From assembly GCA_033782935.1 (NCBI GenBank), contig JAWQEG010000166.1, forward strand, positions 4,052,001 through 4,116,000: a stretch of DNA of 64,000 nucleotides, written 5' to 3'. Positions 34,828-45,645 of the stretch are shown piece after piece; within the stretch, counting starts at the first letter, position 1; each line of letters begins with the position of its first letter. The stretch comes from Petrolisthes cinctipes (lineage: Eukaryota > Arthropoda > Malacostraca > Decapoda > Porcellanidae). The position numbers were made by a program, and so were the translations under genes. A model generated the notes under the pieces. That model saw only the letters and a program-made list of their open reading frames with translations, made no database searches and was not told the DNA's origin.

Positions 34828-35408
34828 ATGAACCACAAGACACCAGTCCCTATTATTATTATTATTTACAACACCAAACCATACGATACACCAGTCTCTA
34901 TTATTATTATTATTATTTACAATATTGAACCATATGATACACCAGTTCCTATTATTATTATTATTATTTACAACACCAAACAATACGATACACCAGTCTC
35001 TATTATTATTATTTACAATACTGAACCATATGATACACCAGTTCCTATTATTATTATTTACAACACCAAACAATACGATACACCAGTCTCTATTATTATT
35101 ATATACAATACTGAACCATATGATACACCAGTTCCTATTATATACAATACTGAACCATATGATACACCAGTTCCTATTATTACATACAATACTGAACCAT
35201 ATGATACACCAGTTCCTATTATTACATACAATACTGAATCATATGATACACCAGTTCCTATTATTATATACAATACTGAACCATATGATACACCAGTTCC
35301 TATTATTACATACAATACTGAATCATATGATACACCAGTTCCTATTATTACATACAATACTGAATCATATGATACACCAGTTCCTATTATCATTATATAC
35401 AACACTAT
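34828..35408. repeat. Minisatellite, 42-bp unit plus variable (ATT)n, about 13 copies
   Basis: The basic unit is built on TACAATACTGAACCATATGA and TACACCAGTTCCTATTATT. Because units are multiples of three, frames stay open on both strands and give repetitive peptides such as YNTEPYDTPVPII. I do not regard these as genes. The array resumes after the insertion at 35,412-36,580 (TATACACCAACCCCTATTAT). Confidence 0.9.
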
Positions 35409-35590
35409 AGTCTGTCCAGCCTAAGGTGGCGGAGAAGCCCTGCCTCTCTGGGACTTTCCTGGATGTATCTGATTGGCAGATGATGGAAAGGGGACGTTTA
35501 GAGTCCTTTTGGTCACACCATGGGTCACACACATACGTTGCATAGCGGTGCGTTAATCTTAGTGACCTGACCTTCCTTCTTCTTCCCTCC

Positions 35591-35626
<36 letters not shown>

Positions 35627-36583
35627 TTCACGATTCATCCACAACCTTTCCTTTTCTATATTCTATAATCTAATGATATTTTATCCCACATATAAGTATA
35701 ATCTAATGATATTTTATCCCACATATAAGTATAATCTAATGATATTTTATCCCACATATTAGTATAATCTAATGATATTTTATCCCGCATATCATATACA
35801 TAGATATATTTAGATTAATGGCATTATATAATATTTTTTATTTTTTTTATTCCATTTATTCATTCTCTCATTAACAGTAGTATGCATCATAAGTTATTTC
35901 ACTTTCTTTATTCCTCATTCGTTACCTTCATCTAAGTTTCTCTCTCTTACTGCCTTAGGCCATATTCTAATCTCAGGTCCCAATAGGCGCCTGTCAACTT
36001 CCTGTGTCGGTTTGGTAATCCATTCACACACACACACACCACTCCTTGCCCAGTCCTGCTGCTTTGTTTGGCCATGGTTTTGAAAGACATTAACCTTTTT
36101 GTGTAAGTAGTGAATTTGTGTGTGCATTTGTTTCTATATATTCGTTGCATAAAAACACACTCCCTTGTGCTTCCGAAAGATAGGTGAAATTAAATGTATA
36201 AAAAATGGTACTAAATGGATGAAGAAGTCTTGAAGTATGCTTTCGAACAAGGGAAGTCACAAGGGTTACCCAGAGGTATTCCAGCTGACCTGTTTTCCTC
36301 TCACTGTCGCTCACTTTTTACTAATCAAGATATTAAGAGCTGCAAGTAAATTGTCACTGTGAATTCTGACTGTAAGGCTCACACATATCATTTACAATAA
36401 TGAGTGAGTAATAACAGGCATGAATAATGCTTAATTAGCAGAAATATTCATGAAAAAAGGAAGCACTTCTATTTTTCTCGGTGTGCTGAACACCTCTAGC
36501 CAATCAGGGAAGCGAAAAAGTACTTGACCTGCCTACCGCACCTGTAGGGCAGGGCTTCTCCGCCACCTTAGGCTGGACAGAGT
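35409..36583. mobile_element. 1.17-kb TIR element inserted in the minisatellite
   Basis: Body 35,412-36,580 with perfect 33-bp TIRs starting CTGTCCAGCCTAAGGTGGCG. AGT is present on both sides (35,409-35,411 and 36,581-36,583), suggesting a 3-bp TSD. Minisatellite sequence continues on both sides. It holds a (CT)n run and four copies of a 33-bp repeat, and no transposase. The superfamily is not assigned. Confidence 0.8.
35664..35795. repeat. 33-bp tandem repeat, 4 copies
   Basis: Unit TATAATCTAATGATATTTTA plus TCCCACATATAAG, starting at 35,664, 35,697, 35,730 and 35,763, inside the TIR element. Confidence 0.95.
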
Positions 36584-36648
36584 ATAAATTATTCTATACA
36601 CCAACCCCTATTATTATTGTTAGATTTACTTACGATGGGAATAATATT

Positions 36649-36812
36649 AAGGGGGATAGCGCGAACGCAGTCCCCCGCTAACAAAAATTTCGCACTCGAG
36701 TTAACCACATTTGGGTTAATCGCAGGGGTCAGCACCACCGGAGTGCAATGGTGAGCCTCGCCCTGGGAAAACCGCCTTAATGATCACGGTATCTCCTGTG
36801 CCAGGTAAGTAT
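36649..36812 (-). ncRNA. U1 spliceosomal snRNA (gene or recent pseudogene)
   Basis: The minus strand from 36,812 reads ATACTTACCTGGCACAGGAG. The 5'-splice-site-pairing ACTTACCTG is intact. Stem-loop I follows with CCCAGGGCGAGGC, then stem-loop II with the U1A loop ATTGCACTCC, stem-loop III with a perfectly paired TTAACC/GGTTAA stem, the Sm site AAATTTTTG, and stem-loop IV (GGGGGACTGCGTTCGCG). Total length is 164 nt, as expected. One doubt: loop I has GATCATTAAG where U1 normally has GATCACGAAG, the U1-70K contact, so this copy may be dead. Promoter elements were not identified. Confidence 0.92.
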
Positions 36813-37683
36813 GTTGTAGTCAGGTTCTACCACACCCAGACCCATCAGTTCTGAGTACATTCAACACACCAACAAATATTTTATGCTATTATTTACCAAT
36901 ATCTATTCAATATAATATTTATTTATCATAAATATATAGAATTATTAATTTTATATATACTGCTTTAAAGACTTTATAAATAGAATCTTTATTTCAACAC
37001 AAAAGTATACTGTATATATGAATCTTACGGAAACAGAACAACACTGCACTACTCTAATATAAATTATGATACACAGTAGGAAGAATGACAAAGAGAATTA
37101 TGGTGACCATTGATTAGCATGAATGTAATAATACAAACAAGCTATGAAGCTACAATAATCAAAGACTAGTTGTAAAACAATTGGTCTATCCCTCACACTC
37201 AGAGGACCAAGAAGTCTTTAATTATAACAGTTTACCCTAAATATAAAAGAGAACGAGTTTTTTCCAATGGGGTGCTTTCCAAACTAGTCCCTCACTGGTC
37301 CACAGTAGAGGGCACTTGTGGATAATGCAAAGCCCGCGTCATTTAATTAATTAATTTAAAAAGATAAATGTATCTTTGGTAAATAACTACATATTTATGT
37401 AATACTATGAAAATAACGGTTACGTGACAAACTATAGTATAAGTAATACAAATACGAGATATAGATGGGACTTGCTGATATTTGTTCTGCTTACCAAATT
37501 AAGGCCTTGTTGATTGTTTTTTTCGTAGCAACTCACTCTGTTATTTGGTAGTGTAGTGAAACAATAACGCCATATAAGGAGCTGAAAGGCCTTATACTAT
37601 ATGCAAGTTGAACTGTAGATTGCGCCTAGTAGCTATGTTGGCTCAGTCAATTCCTATATTGGCTCGCAAAAACAGCCCCAATG

Positions 37684-37989
37684 GCTAGAAAGTTTGCCAA
37701 CGACAGTGCTGAGATAATGTGTTGCAGGCCGAGAGTGAAAGGGGGTTGCAGAGGGTGGTGGATGAGTTTCAGTCCGTGTGTAAACGATTGAAACTGAAGG
37801 TGAATGTTGATAAAAGTAAGGTGATGGTATTTGAGAGGGCAGAAACTGAAGTGGTTGACTTTGCCACACTTTACAGAATGAGTGTACCAACTGGTACTAA
37901 GTGTGAGATAACTCTGAGGGGTGAGAGGATGGAGAAAGTGAAGGATCGAATTTAAGTACCTGGGTACAGTTCTGTGTAAACATGTAAAT
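37684..37989 (+). pseudogene. RTE-like LINE reverse-transcriptase fragment, copy 2
   Basis: Same fragment and same frameshifts as at 31,550, duplicated with the segment. A few substitutions (for example E to R in VFERAETE) postdate the duplication. Confidence 0.85.
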
Positions 37990-38685
37990 TTTTGTATTTT
38001 TGCTCTTTGAATTAACATAATGATGAGGTTACCAATGACGTATGCGAGGAGGTGTTTATCCTGAGGCAATCCTAGCATACTGATGTGTCCTTCATTGTTC
38101 ACATGAGCCAGCATCTATGACTGGAACGAACTACTGGGTTGGTATATTTGTTTACATCTATGTCATCCTGGGGTCGCAAGCCTAATACCCCCATCAGGAG
38201 TGATGGCTCATAATTTAGTTAAGTTAAAAAAAAAAAAAAAAAAATTATATCTCTACTAGGTTTAATTTAGAATTACATTCGTGCAAATTGGATCAGAGGT
38301 TGCGTGCTTATTAAAAAATTGGGTAGCTTTATTTAAAACGCACCAACCTTGACGGATTGATAGATGCATGGATATGCTAAGATCAACGTTTCAGTTTGCT
38401 AATGTGTAAACAGCTAAAATGAAGGAGGGTGGGGTAAACTGATAAGAAATATACAAATTTTAGCAGAACAAACACACCATTATAATAATAGTAGGCAATG
38501 ATATGTATGAAGATCTAAGACGAGGAAGGTGTTATGTCACACCTACATACCTAACACATCTCTACACTTCACAATCTCCTCTGTTCTCACACTTACTACA
38601 TTCCTTCCGCTCTCCTGTACTACAAAAGGTACATTTGACTCCAAAGAAACTATTCTTCTTAAAGATTTCCTAACCAATGTCTCTT

Positions 38686-38804
38686 GTCAACGGCCACCCA
38701 ACGTTGAAAACACCGCTTTTCGTCCGATCAGCAAAGTTAAGCAACGTTGGGTCTGGTTAGTACTTGGATGGGTGACCGCCTGGGAACACCAGATGATGTT
38801 CGCA
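38686..38804 (+). rRNA. 5S ribosomal RNA, copy 2, probably a pseudogene
   Basis: Duplicate of the copy at 32,549. Its changes include CCACCCAACG for CCACACCACG, GCAAAGTT for GCGAAGTT, and 3' end GTTCGC for GTTGGC. The last of these weakens pairing of the terminal stem, so this copy is more likely non-functional. The internal promoter core is still recognisable. Confidence 0.85.
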
Positions 38805-39487
38805 TTTATTTATTTATTTTTAAAATCCTTTCCAATAATTTCATTTCAACACAAACAACGAGCCACGACTCTTTTGAGGCATTATAAGACATTATACACA
38901 TCACAAATTGACATTAAACACATCCATTGAGAGTACCTAACCTTACCTATATGTGGATTATTATTATTGACTACGACTGTACAATCCCACATATCATATT
39001 CCATATAAACTTTCAAATAAGATTGATAATAAGTTATACACATCACGAATGACATTAAATACATCTATTGAGAGTTATTTATATGTGGAGGAAATGAAAG
39101 AAAATATAAGTAACCCAAATCAACAGTTACCCTTCGATACCTTAATATGGTAATATTGTGTAGTGGCCACACTATGTTTCACACACATATGGCCACTCCT
39201 GTAAACAATTAAATTGCTTATAAATTCTGTTTGAAGATGTATAATTATTACTCTCTGTAAGAGAGTGTTTCCAAAACAAAACCACTCAGCCTGTGCGCGC
39301 CCCCTCCACACACCCTGACGGAGGTGGAACGGTCATCAATGCACAGGACAGGGAGTCACAGTACCGCTTCCCGTTCAGGGGCTCACACTGATTCTCCTCA
39401 TCGTGGTTTAGCAGTTATCAAGTTACTGAAGGAATAACTTGATATCATACTATAGAAATGATCCTATAAAGTATGATTATGTCTTCA

Positions 39488-39491
<4 letters not shown>

Positions 39492-39522
<31 letters not shown>

Positions 39523-41039
39523 GTTTATTGTGCATTACAATACATTATACATAAACATATAGCACAGAGTTATACATATAATATACCTGAATTACACAAA
39601 GCGGGCATCAGCCCGCCGGTTGGAGTTTGAATGTTCCCGTGCTGGGTTGCATGGTGGTGGCGAGAGGTGCTGTGCTCACAGGTGCCTAAAAAGTGATCTG
39701 TGGTGTGGTGAGCGGGGCGGGGGGGCCGCCCTGAGCACCTGCAGCATCAGGTCAGTGGGTGTGTGGCGAACGAGGAGGGCGGCCCTGGCCTGGCGGCTGC
39801 TGAGAAGTCCCCAACCCGCAGGCTGGGCGGCGGTTGGTGGTAACGGCGCTGATCTGAGGGCGGCCGTGGTCGGGCAGGAAACGATGTAGTGTAATAGCGG
39901 GTGGCGGCAGTGCTTCCCGCAGTGGTCGCACTCCTGCCCCTGGAAGCCGTCGTACAGCTCCTCCCTGGTGCAGTAGCCCAGCCTTACACGCTGTAGCAGC
40001 ACCCCGTCTGACCTAGGCTGTGGCTGGGAGGCATCCAGTGGCTGGTAGTCGGTGGCGGCGGCGTACCAAGCCGCTTGTCTCTTCCTCGCTTCCAGTTGCC
40101 GGTGTGTGTGGTAGGCGTGCTGGGCTGCGGCGCGCTTGGCACGTGCCTTTACTTGACGCAGACTGGGGGACACATGCCTGGTCACCTGGGGGCCACCAGC
40201 AGCTCTCTTGGCGGCTGCGTCAGCAGATTCATTGCCTTGTACTCCAACGTGGCTAGGGATCCAGTTGAGCTTCACCTGCCGCCCCTGCGCGGCGATGCTC
40301 TGGAGGATACCCAGAATGGTGGTGATGAGGCCCACATTGTCTTTGGGATGCGGCTGCTGGAGGGCCTGTAGCCCCGCTCTGGAGTCTGTGTGCAGCATCA
40401 CGGTGGGCTCCTGTCGGTGGTGGGCGTGCTCCAGAGCCAGTTGGATGGCCACCAGCTCTGTCTGTAGGGTGGAGCAGTGATTAGAGGTCCTCTCGCACAA
40501 CTCAGTCCCTCTGGTGATGGCAGCAGCACTCGTTCTCCCACTGTCAGGATCGACTGAGCTGTCGGTGTAGTACACCGCACTGTCTGGTTCAGTGACTTGT
40601 GCAATGGCCATGAGTGCATGCTGCCGCATCTCTTCTGTGATGCACTGCGACTTGCTGGCGGGCAGCTGCGTGGCGGAGAAAACTGCCGTGGGGGGCTCCC
40701 ACGGGGGCGGGGCATGATAGGTGGGGGCAGGGAGGTCCGCCTGCAGCCAGTCATTTGTGTGGGCCAGGGTGGCTTGAAGCAGCCACGGGTTGCGGCGTAG
40801 AGTGTCGACGCCCTGGGTGGCCGCCAGCCGCAGTCTCCTCTGCGTCACACCGTCCGCGTCGCGCTGCAGCACCCTCGATATACGGCAGTCTGTGATGTGC
40901 TGTACCCTGGTGGTGAGGGGTACCAGGCTGGTCTCACTCTGCATGACGCATGCACTGGTCCACCTCGGAGCTCCCAGCATGGTCCTCATGGCGGTGTTCT
41001 GCACTACCTCGAGCCGCTCCTGCTGGTTTGGGGAGAGTG
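39492..41039 (-). mobile_element. 5'-truncated RNase H-bearing LINE, minus strand
   Basis: The T-run 39,492-39,519 (28 T) is the poly(A) tail of a minus-strand insertion. GC-rich coding sequence contrasts sharply with the AT-rich surroundings. The frame is open to 41,039, where the third remnant of the duplicated segment begins. No matching TSD was found, so a rearrangement accompanied or followed insertion. Confidence 0.88.
39676..41004 (-). CDS. LINE ORF2 C-terminus: RT thumb, RNase H, cysteine cluster
   Basis: An uninterrupted 442-codon frame. After the post-RT region (QNTAMRTMLGAPRWT) it has an RNase H domain with all four acidic catalytic positions: YYTDSS, LQTELVAIQLAL, LHTDSRAGLQ and GNESADAAAKRA, plus LNWIPSHVGVQ. 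It ends with a C-terminal CDHCGKHCRHPLLH...C cluster typical of I-group ORF2s. The intact frame and long tail suggest recent insertion. It cannot retrotranspose alone because APE and most of RT are absent. Confidence 0.85.
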   Translation of the reverse strand: MQNTAMRTMLGAPRWTSACVMQSETSLVPLTTRVQHITDCRISRVLQRDADGVTQRRLRLAATQGVDTLRRNPWLLQATLAHTNDWLQADLPAPTYHAPPPWEPPTAVFSATQLPASKSQCITEEMRQHALMAIAQVTEPDSAVYYTDSSVDPDSGRTSAAAITRGTELCERTSNHCSTLQTELVAIQLALEHAHHRQEPTVMLHTDSRAGLQALQQPHPKDNVGLITTILGILQSIAAQGRQVKLNWIPSHVGVQGNESADAAAKRAAGGPQVTRHVSPSLRQVKARAKRAAAQHAYHTHRQLEARKRQAAWYAAATDYQPLDASQPQPRSDGVLLQRVRLGYCTREELYDGFQGQECDHCGKHCRHPLLHYIVSCPTTAALRSAPLPPTAAQPAGWGLLSSRQARAALLVRHTPTDLMLQVLRAAPPPRSPHHRSLFRHL

Positions 41040-41106
41040 TAAATATAAAAGAGAACGAGTTTTCTCCAATGGGGTGCTTTCTAAACTAGTCCCTCACTGG
41101 TCCACA
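41040..41106 (+). repeat. 67-bp remnant of a third copy of the duplicated segment
   Basis: Matches unit positions 31,104-31,172, from TAAATATAAAAGAGAACGAG to TGGTCCACA. It abuts the 5' end of the RNase H LINE on one side and the target site of the P-like transposon on the other. Confidence 0.85.
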
Positions 41107-42049
41107 GGCAGTAGAGACCAAGGATAATAGACTATAAAGGATAGTCCAGTGAAACGTCATAGTGAAGACGTGGTAAATATCCGTGACGTCACGGGAGGCT
41201 CTGTGGCTAGCTGGTGCCCAAACCTTGCCCGTTCACTAGTTAAAATATGAGGCATAAAGATTATATCAGCTGATATTAATCGAAATAATGAGTTACTTGG
41301 TAGCTACACCTTGGTAGGTTATAAAGATAAGAAGCATACTGATATAACGGCAATTGTACAACTCGACATCAGTTTTTGAAATAGAATAATGGACTACAAA
41401 ACTGGAAGCCTTCCATGACCAAGATTGATATCAAATCGCGTTCGCATCTCTAAGCCCATATTTGTACAATAATGACTAATCTTTGGTGTCTTTATATTCC
41501 ACACAGTTTAAATTGATCATTATAATTTAAAGTAAATGTGTTTGTAGTGTGTTGTCATCAATAGATATCCAGAGAAGCCAGGAGATCTCTACCACTGCCC
41601 ACTGGTGAGTCGTATACTCACAAGAAGTAGGCCTACAGTACTACTTGGCATTGATAAGGTCATGATTTAGACTGATAATAATAGGTTTTACGTGTTTAAT
41701 TCTTGATGGATGATTAACTAGCCTACTAATCATATGGATATAAAGCAGCATTTTTATAAATCATGACCTAGCTGACCTAATGAGATCATTAGTCGATCAT
41801 CCTTGGTAGTAGCATACAGTTTTTTAACCTTGGTTACGAAGTATTTATATTGACTAGTGCTAGGTTATATTCACATATCTATCACTCGAAAGATTATATA
41901 ATAACCTATTACCTGGATGTAAAGGTAATTTATATTGATAATTCTACAAGAGAGCTCCATTTGGATTTTTTCAACGTTATAAAAAGGATTTCCATACCTA
42001 TTTAGTATTTCCAACTGCCCCATTTTTAAAATATGTCCCTTTCAACCCC

Positions 42050-42345
42050 TCCAACAGGAGATCTGAAAAATGCCCTGAATAGATCCGAAGAATGCCCCAA
42101 TTAGGTCCGAAAATACCCTGAATAAGTTAGAAAAATGCATCAGTTAGGTCAGAAAAATGTCCTGTATTTATTGAAAGAATTACCGCTTTGTAGCAGTGTT
42201 GCCAGATCCGGCTAGGTCCCAGTATTTTGCCCCAGCCATTTCCTGTACTTTACCACAGTTATTTCCCAGTAGTCTGCCCAGGTTAGGTACCAGTAGTCTG
42301 CCAGGTTAGGTCCCGGTAGTTTGATGCGGTCTAGATTAGGTTAGG
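42050..42345. repeat. Two short degenerate tandem repeats
   Basis: First, about five units built on AAAAATGCCCTGAATAGGTC. Then about four units built on CCCAGTAGTCTGCCAGGTTA with GGTTAGGT spacers. Both are inside the P-like element. Confidence 0.6.
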
Positions 42346-42819
42346 TAAGGTCAGACTAATTTCAAAATGCCCCATTTGATATTTACCACTGTGGATTTTG
42401 CACAGGTTTGGAAATTGTGTAAATAAACGTAATTTCTGTCAGTTCATTCGCTTTTTCAGAAAGTACCGTACTGTATTGCGTTAGCACTTTTCAGATTAAC
42501 GAGCTCAACTTTCTGAGAGTTAACGGCTAACTTAACACTTTTCAACTCATCATGTCTGGGAATACAAACACAGCACGATCAGCATACTGCAGTTGAGAAA
42601 ATATGATGTTCATCTCTGGTATCTTATTGTGCTGGCTGGACTTCTGGTGTATTATCTGTGAAGGAATTGATGTTAAAGGCATATAATCAGATGACACTTG
42701 TTTGTATATACTGTGCACAAAAATAGAATAAATTATGTAGGCTAAATAGATATAGATAGATGTAGGCTATGACTCTTCCATCATCTTCATATTCGCCATG
42801 GGTTAAAATTACCTCATAT

Positions 42820-43984
42820 AGGTTGTTACGTGTGTCTGAATTATTATCATTGATTTATAAGTGTTGCTATCTATTTTTGACAGTGACTGTGGATGTGGTT
42901 GTGAGTGTGGTAGCAGAGGCCCCACACCCGGATGTGTTGTGTGCGTTTAATTCACTTATTATTCCATTTTCTTTAAGTGTGGGTGTCGTAAGGTCGGGTA
43001 TGTCATAACCAGCTATGTTCTCTAGATTCGTACGCTTTCTCTCGCCTTCTCTCGCAAGTGGCGTGAGGAGTGTCCGTTTTCATTACGTGGGACTACCCAT
43101 AGTTTCTTGGGAGGGAACGTATGAGTATAGTGTGTTTAAGTCTGTGTTAACGAACAGGTTTGGAGACGTTCCTGTAGCTCTGTTGGAACCGGCACGCTCT
43201 TCTTTGTCGAGCCGATGGTATATAAGGGCGGGGCTTAGGCCTTGTTACTTCAGATATTCTTGGAGACTGGGACAGCGAGCTTGTGTTTTGTAAGTGCTTG
43301 AGTGTGGTGAGATTCGGGAGGAGACACGCGGACGTAATTTGTTAAGTATAATTGTTCTACTTCTACTTTCTTCTCACAAGTAACTTAGGGGTCACTCTCG
43401 TATTATTATTACTATATATATATATATTTGGATATTGATTCTTTTATTATTATATTATTACATGTGTGTGATGTATTGATGTTTATTTACCATATATGCC
43501 AGTGAAGTTAGACTAATTCTATGCTTACGTGTGTGCCTAGAGCCTTGTGTATTGAAGTGATGGCACAGTGGTAGTGAGTTGTTGTGTGATTATTGCAAGT
43601 GTATTATATATATTTTGGGTGCTCTGTCTCACGTTCTGTCATAGTTGGGAATCCTGATTTCATTTAATAATTCTTTCTGTGTTACTTGTATGTCTTTGTG
43701 TTAGTTCATATTGTCATTATATATTATAGAAAATCTGAGTAGTTTCTCTATCATCATTTATTCATTATAACCGAATCTGGGTATATGTATGGACGGTCTC
43801 TTTAGGGTTGAGTTAGCAATCTTTCATACAGGCTGGGTTTGTACTTTTACTTATTCTTCATAACTTTGATAGTCAGATACCTGCCACCCAGTGCTACTTT
43901 ATTCTGTTGATAGCTAACTTTGGAGTAAGTCTAGTCTAGTGACTAGTACTGTACTGTATCTCTACCCTCCGTCCGTAACAAGGT
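42820..43984 (+). mobile_element. Solo LTR with 4-bp TSD AGGT
   Basis: Body 42,824-43,980 (1,157 bp). It starts TGTTACG and ends CGTAACA, a 7-bp inverted pair with the TG...CA ends of LTRs. AGGT is present on both sides (42,820-42,823 and 43,981-43,984). A TATA box and initiator-like site lie inside. There is no second LTR and no gag/pol, so it looks like a product of LTR-LTR recombination of a Ty3/gypsy-type element. Confidence 0.82.
43219..43256 (+). promoter_or_regulatory. LTR core promoter: TATA box and initiator-like site
   Basis: TATATAAG at 43,219 is followed about 30 bases later by TTCAGAT, a good match to an arthropod initiator, giving a predicted start near 43,252. Confidence 0.5.
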
Positions 43985-44089
43985 ATAAAGACCTGGGAAA
44001 GACAATGAGACTATTTTCACGATTATGTATCGGGTATTTTCAAAAATATTTGTTATCTGGTCGTACTAAGGTAATTATTGTCTATCTAT

Positions 44090-44345
44090 TGCCAGACGCC
44101 TCAATCCCCAAAGGGGTGAATGAATTGCCTCCACACATCTTTGTCTCCCTTCAACTGGCGTCCCTCCTATGGTACCACCCAACGCCACTCTTACTCATAT
44201 ACTTCTCTACTCCATCATTCCACCTCACTCTCGGTCTACCTGCTCTACTCTGTCCTTCCACCTCACTCTCATACACTTTTTAATCAAATCTCTCGCTTCC
44301 TATACACTCTACATGGCCGAACCACCTCAAGGTGTTTTCTTTACA
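44090..44345 (-). pseudogene. LINE ORF2 3'-end fragment
   Basis: The minus strand encodes LRWFGHVE followed by VEGQSRAGRPRVRWNDGV with frame breaks. This is the conserved region at the end of many RTE/R1-like ORF2s. It is inside the P-like element. Confidence 0.6.
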
Positions 44346-45384
44346 CTCTTTCCATCTAATACTGTTTAACTATTCACTTTCATTTTTATAAAAAAAAATA
44401 AAAAAAATCTCATTTGTTTCGTTGAGCAGACCCTCTTGTGCTTCATGTGCATCACCTCTGGCATCTTCTTGTGCATGAGGAATAGCATCTTGTACCACTT
44501 CTGGTGTATTATCTGTGAAGGAATTGATTTTAGAGGCACATAATCACATGACACTTGTTTGCATATACAAAAGAAAAGAATAAATAAATGTTTGGCCCTT
44601 CCATTATTTTCATATATGCATTATCCAGCCCTACTCTTAATATACTATAATTACTGTATTGTGAAACTATGAAGTACAGGGTAGGTCTGATACCATCTGA
44701 TACTGTATAGCCTATGTACTATACACAGTCATTTTTAAGAAGAAAACAAAAAATCTCACCATTTCCTTTATTGAGCAGACCCTCTTGAAGTACTGGTACC
44801 AGTAACCGTCTACACCTACTGAATAATCTTTCTCGGTGAGCCTCCGGACCAGCTGAAAATGAAATGAATGTTACAGTATTCAGACCTAATCAAAATCCAT
44901 GGGTAAAATCATGATTGTGTAATTGGACCAAATATCCACAATAGAAAAACTACTGAATTTCTACCACAATTACCTATTATTGTAACCTATATTAGGACAT
45001 TGAATGATGGTTTTAATGTATTAAATCCACCACAAATACTTTATTTTAAAAATATTCCCCACCTTACCCCCAAACATAAAAGGGGAAGAGAGAAATTGTT
45101 GGTTATAGAGCATTACAATACTGTAGCCTACCTAGATATACCAAAGTTATCACTAGTAGGGGATGCAGTCAGTATTGGACTACATTTCTAACAGAATTAG
45201 GTAGACTTGGCCTGGCCTAACCTAACCTACATACTGTACAGTAGAGTATCATAAGATGGGGTAAAGTTAAAAATATGTACAGTATAAGCAAATAGCTGAG
45301 GGTGTAGTAGTAAGTTGGGCCTTTGATAGATCTCAACATACCTGGTTCTCGATTAGAATTTGGAAGGTGCAGAGTCGGTACAGC

Positions 45385-45645
45385 TCAATGTTGCAATATT
45401 ATGATCTTCTTTGGAGATCCATTACATCGTTGATTGTTCAAAGCATCTCTTGGGACATAGTCTGTTGTCTTAAAGTGTAGAGAGCATACTCGGGCCAATT
45501 CAACATTGAATTTGTCCTCACGTTTGCACGCCGATATCCACTTTATGGCTTTCTCTTGGTCTCTTAGGAACCGAAAGAGCTCCACCCTGTCTCTTTTTGC
45601 ATGTCTACTGCCATTATTGCAATTGTACACTGCACATACACCCAT
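45385..45645 (-). CDS. THAP-domain exon of P-like transposase
   Basis: The frame opens at ATG 45,645 (an upstream in-frame start at 45,708 adds 21 residues). It reads MGVCAVYNC, then ELFRFLRDQEKAIKWISACK, then ARVCSLHFKTTDYVPRD. This is the C2CH pattern C-x4-C ... C-x2-H with the invariant Trp of THAP zinc fingers. THAP domains bind transposon ends in P elements and also occur in host proteins. The usual C-terminal AVPT(I/L)F motif is not seen before the stop, so the exon may splice earlier or be damaged. I prefer the transposase reading because it lies 158 bases inside the right TIR. Confidence 0.8.
   Translation of the reverse strand: MGVCAVYNCNNGSRHAKRDRVELFRFLRDQEKAIKWISACKREDKFNVELARVCSLHFKTTDYVPRDALNNQRCNGSPKKIIILQH

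Larger units (their letters stand above)
37076..39492 (+). repeat. 2.4-kb segmental duplication, copy 2 (contains 5S)
   Basis: Direct copy of 30,942-33,354, offset 6,134 bp, with scattered substitutions and small indels. It ends precisely where the T-run of the minus-strand LINE begins. Confidence 0.95.
42641..44635. repeat. Direct repeat pair inside the P-like element
   Basis: 42,641-42,795 and 44,498-44,635 share CTTCTGGTGTATTATCTGTG, AAGGAATTGAT and ATGACACTTGTTTG. The solo LTR and a LINE fragment lie between them. Confidence 0.7.

Noticed and set aside
34828..35424. Long open frames on both strands with repeated YNTEPYDTPVPII-like peptides
   Set aside because: Produced by minisatellite units whose length is a multiple of three. 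Several frames are open at once and no domain or start context supports a gene.
32549..38804. 5S-derived SINE (SINE3-like)
   Set aside because: The 5S part is full length, and the similarity of the two copies extends 1-1.5 kb on both sides, so they are parts of a segmental duplication and not separate retroposon insertions.
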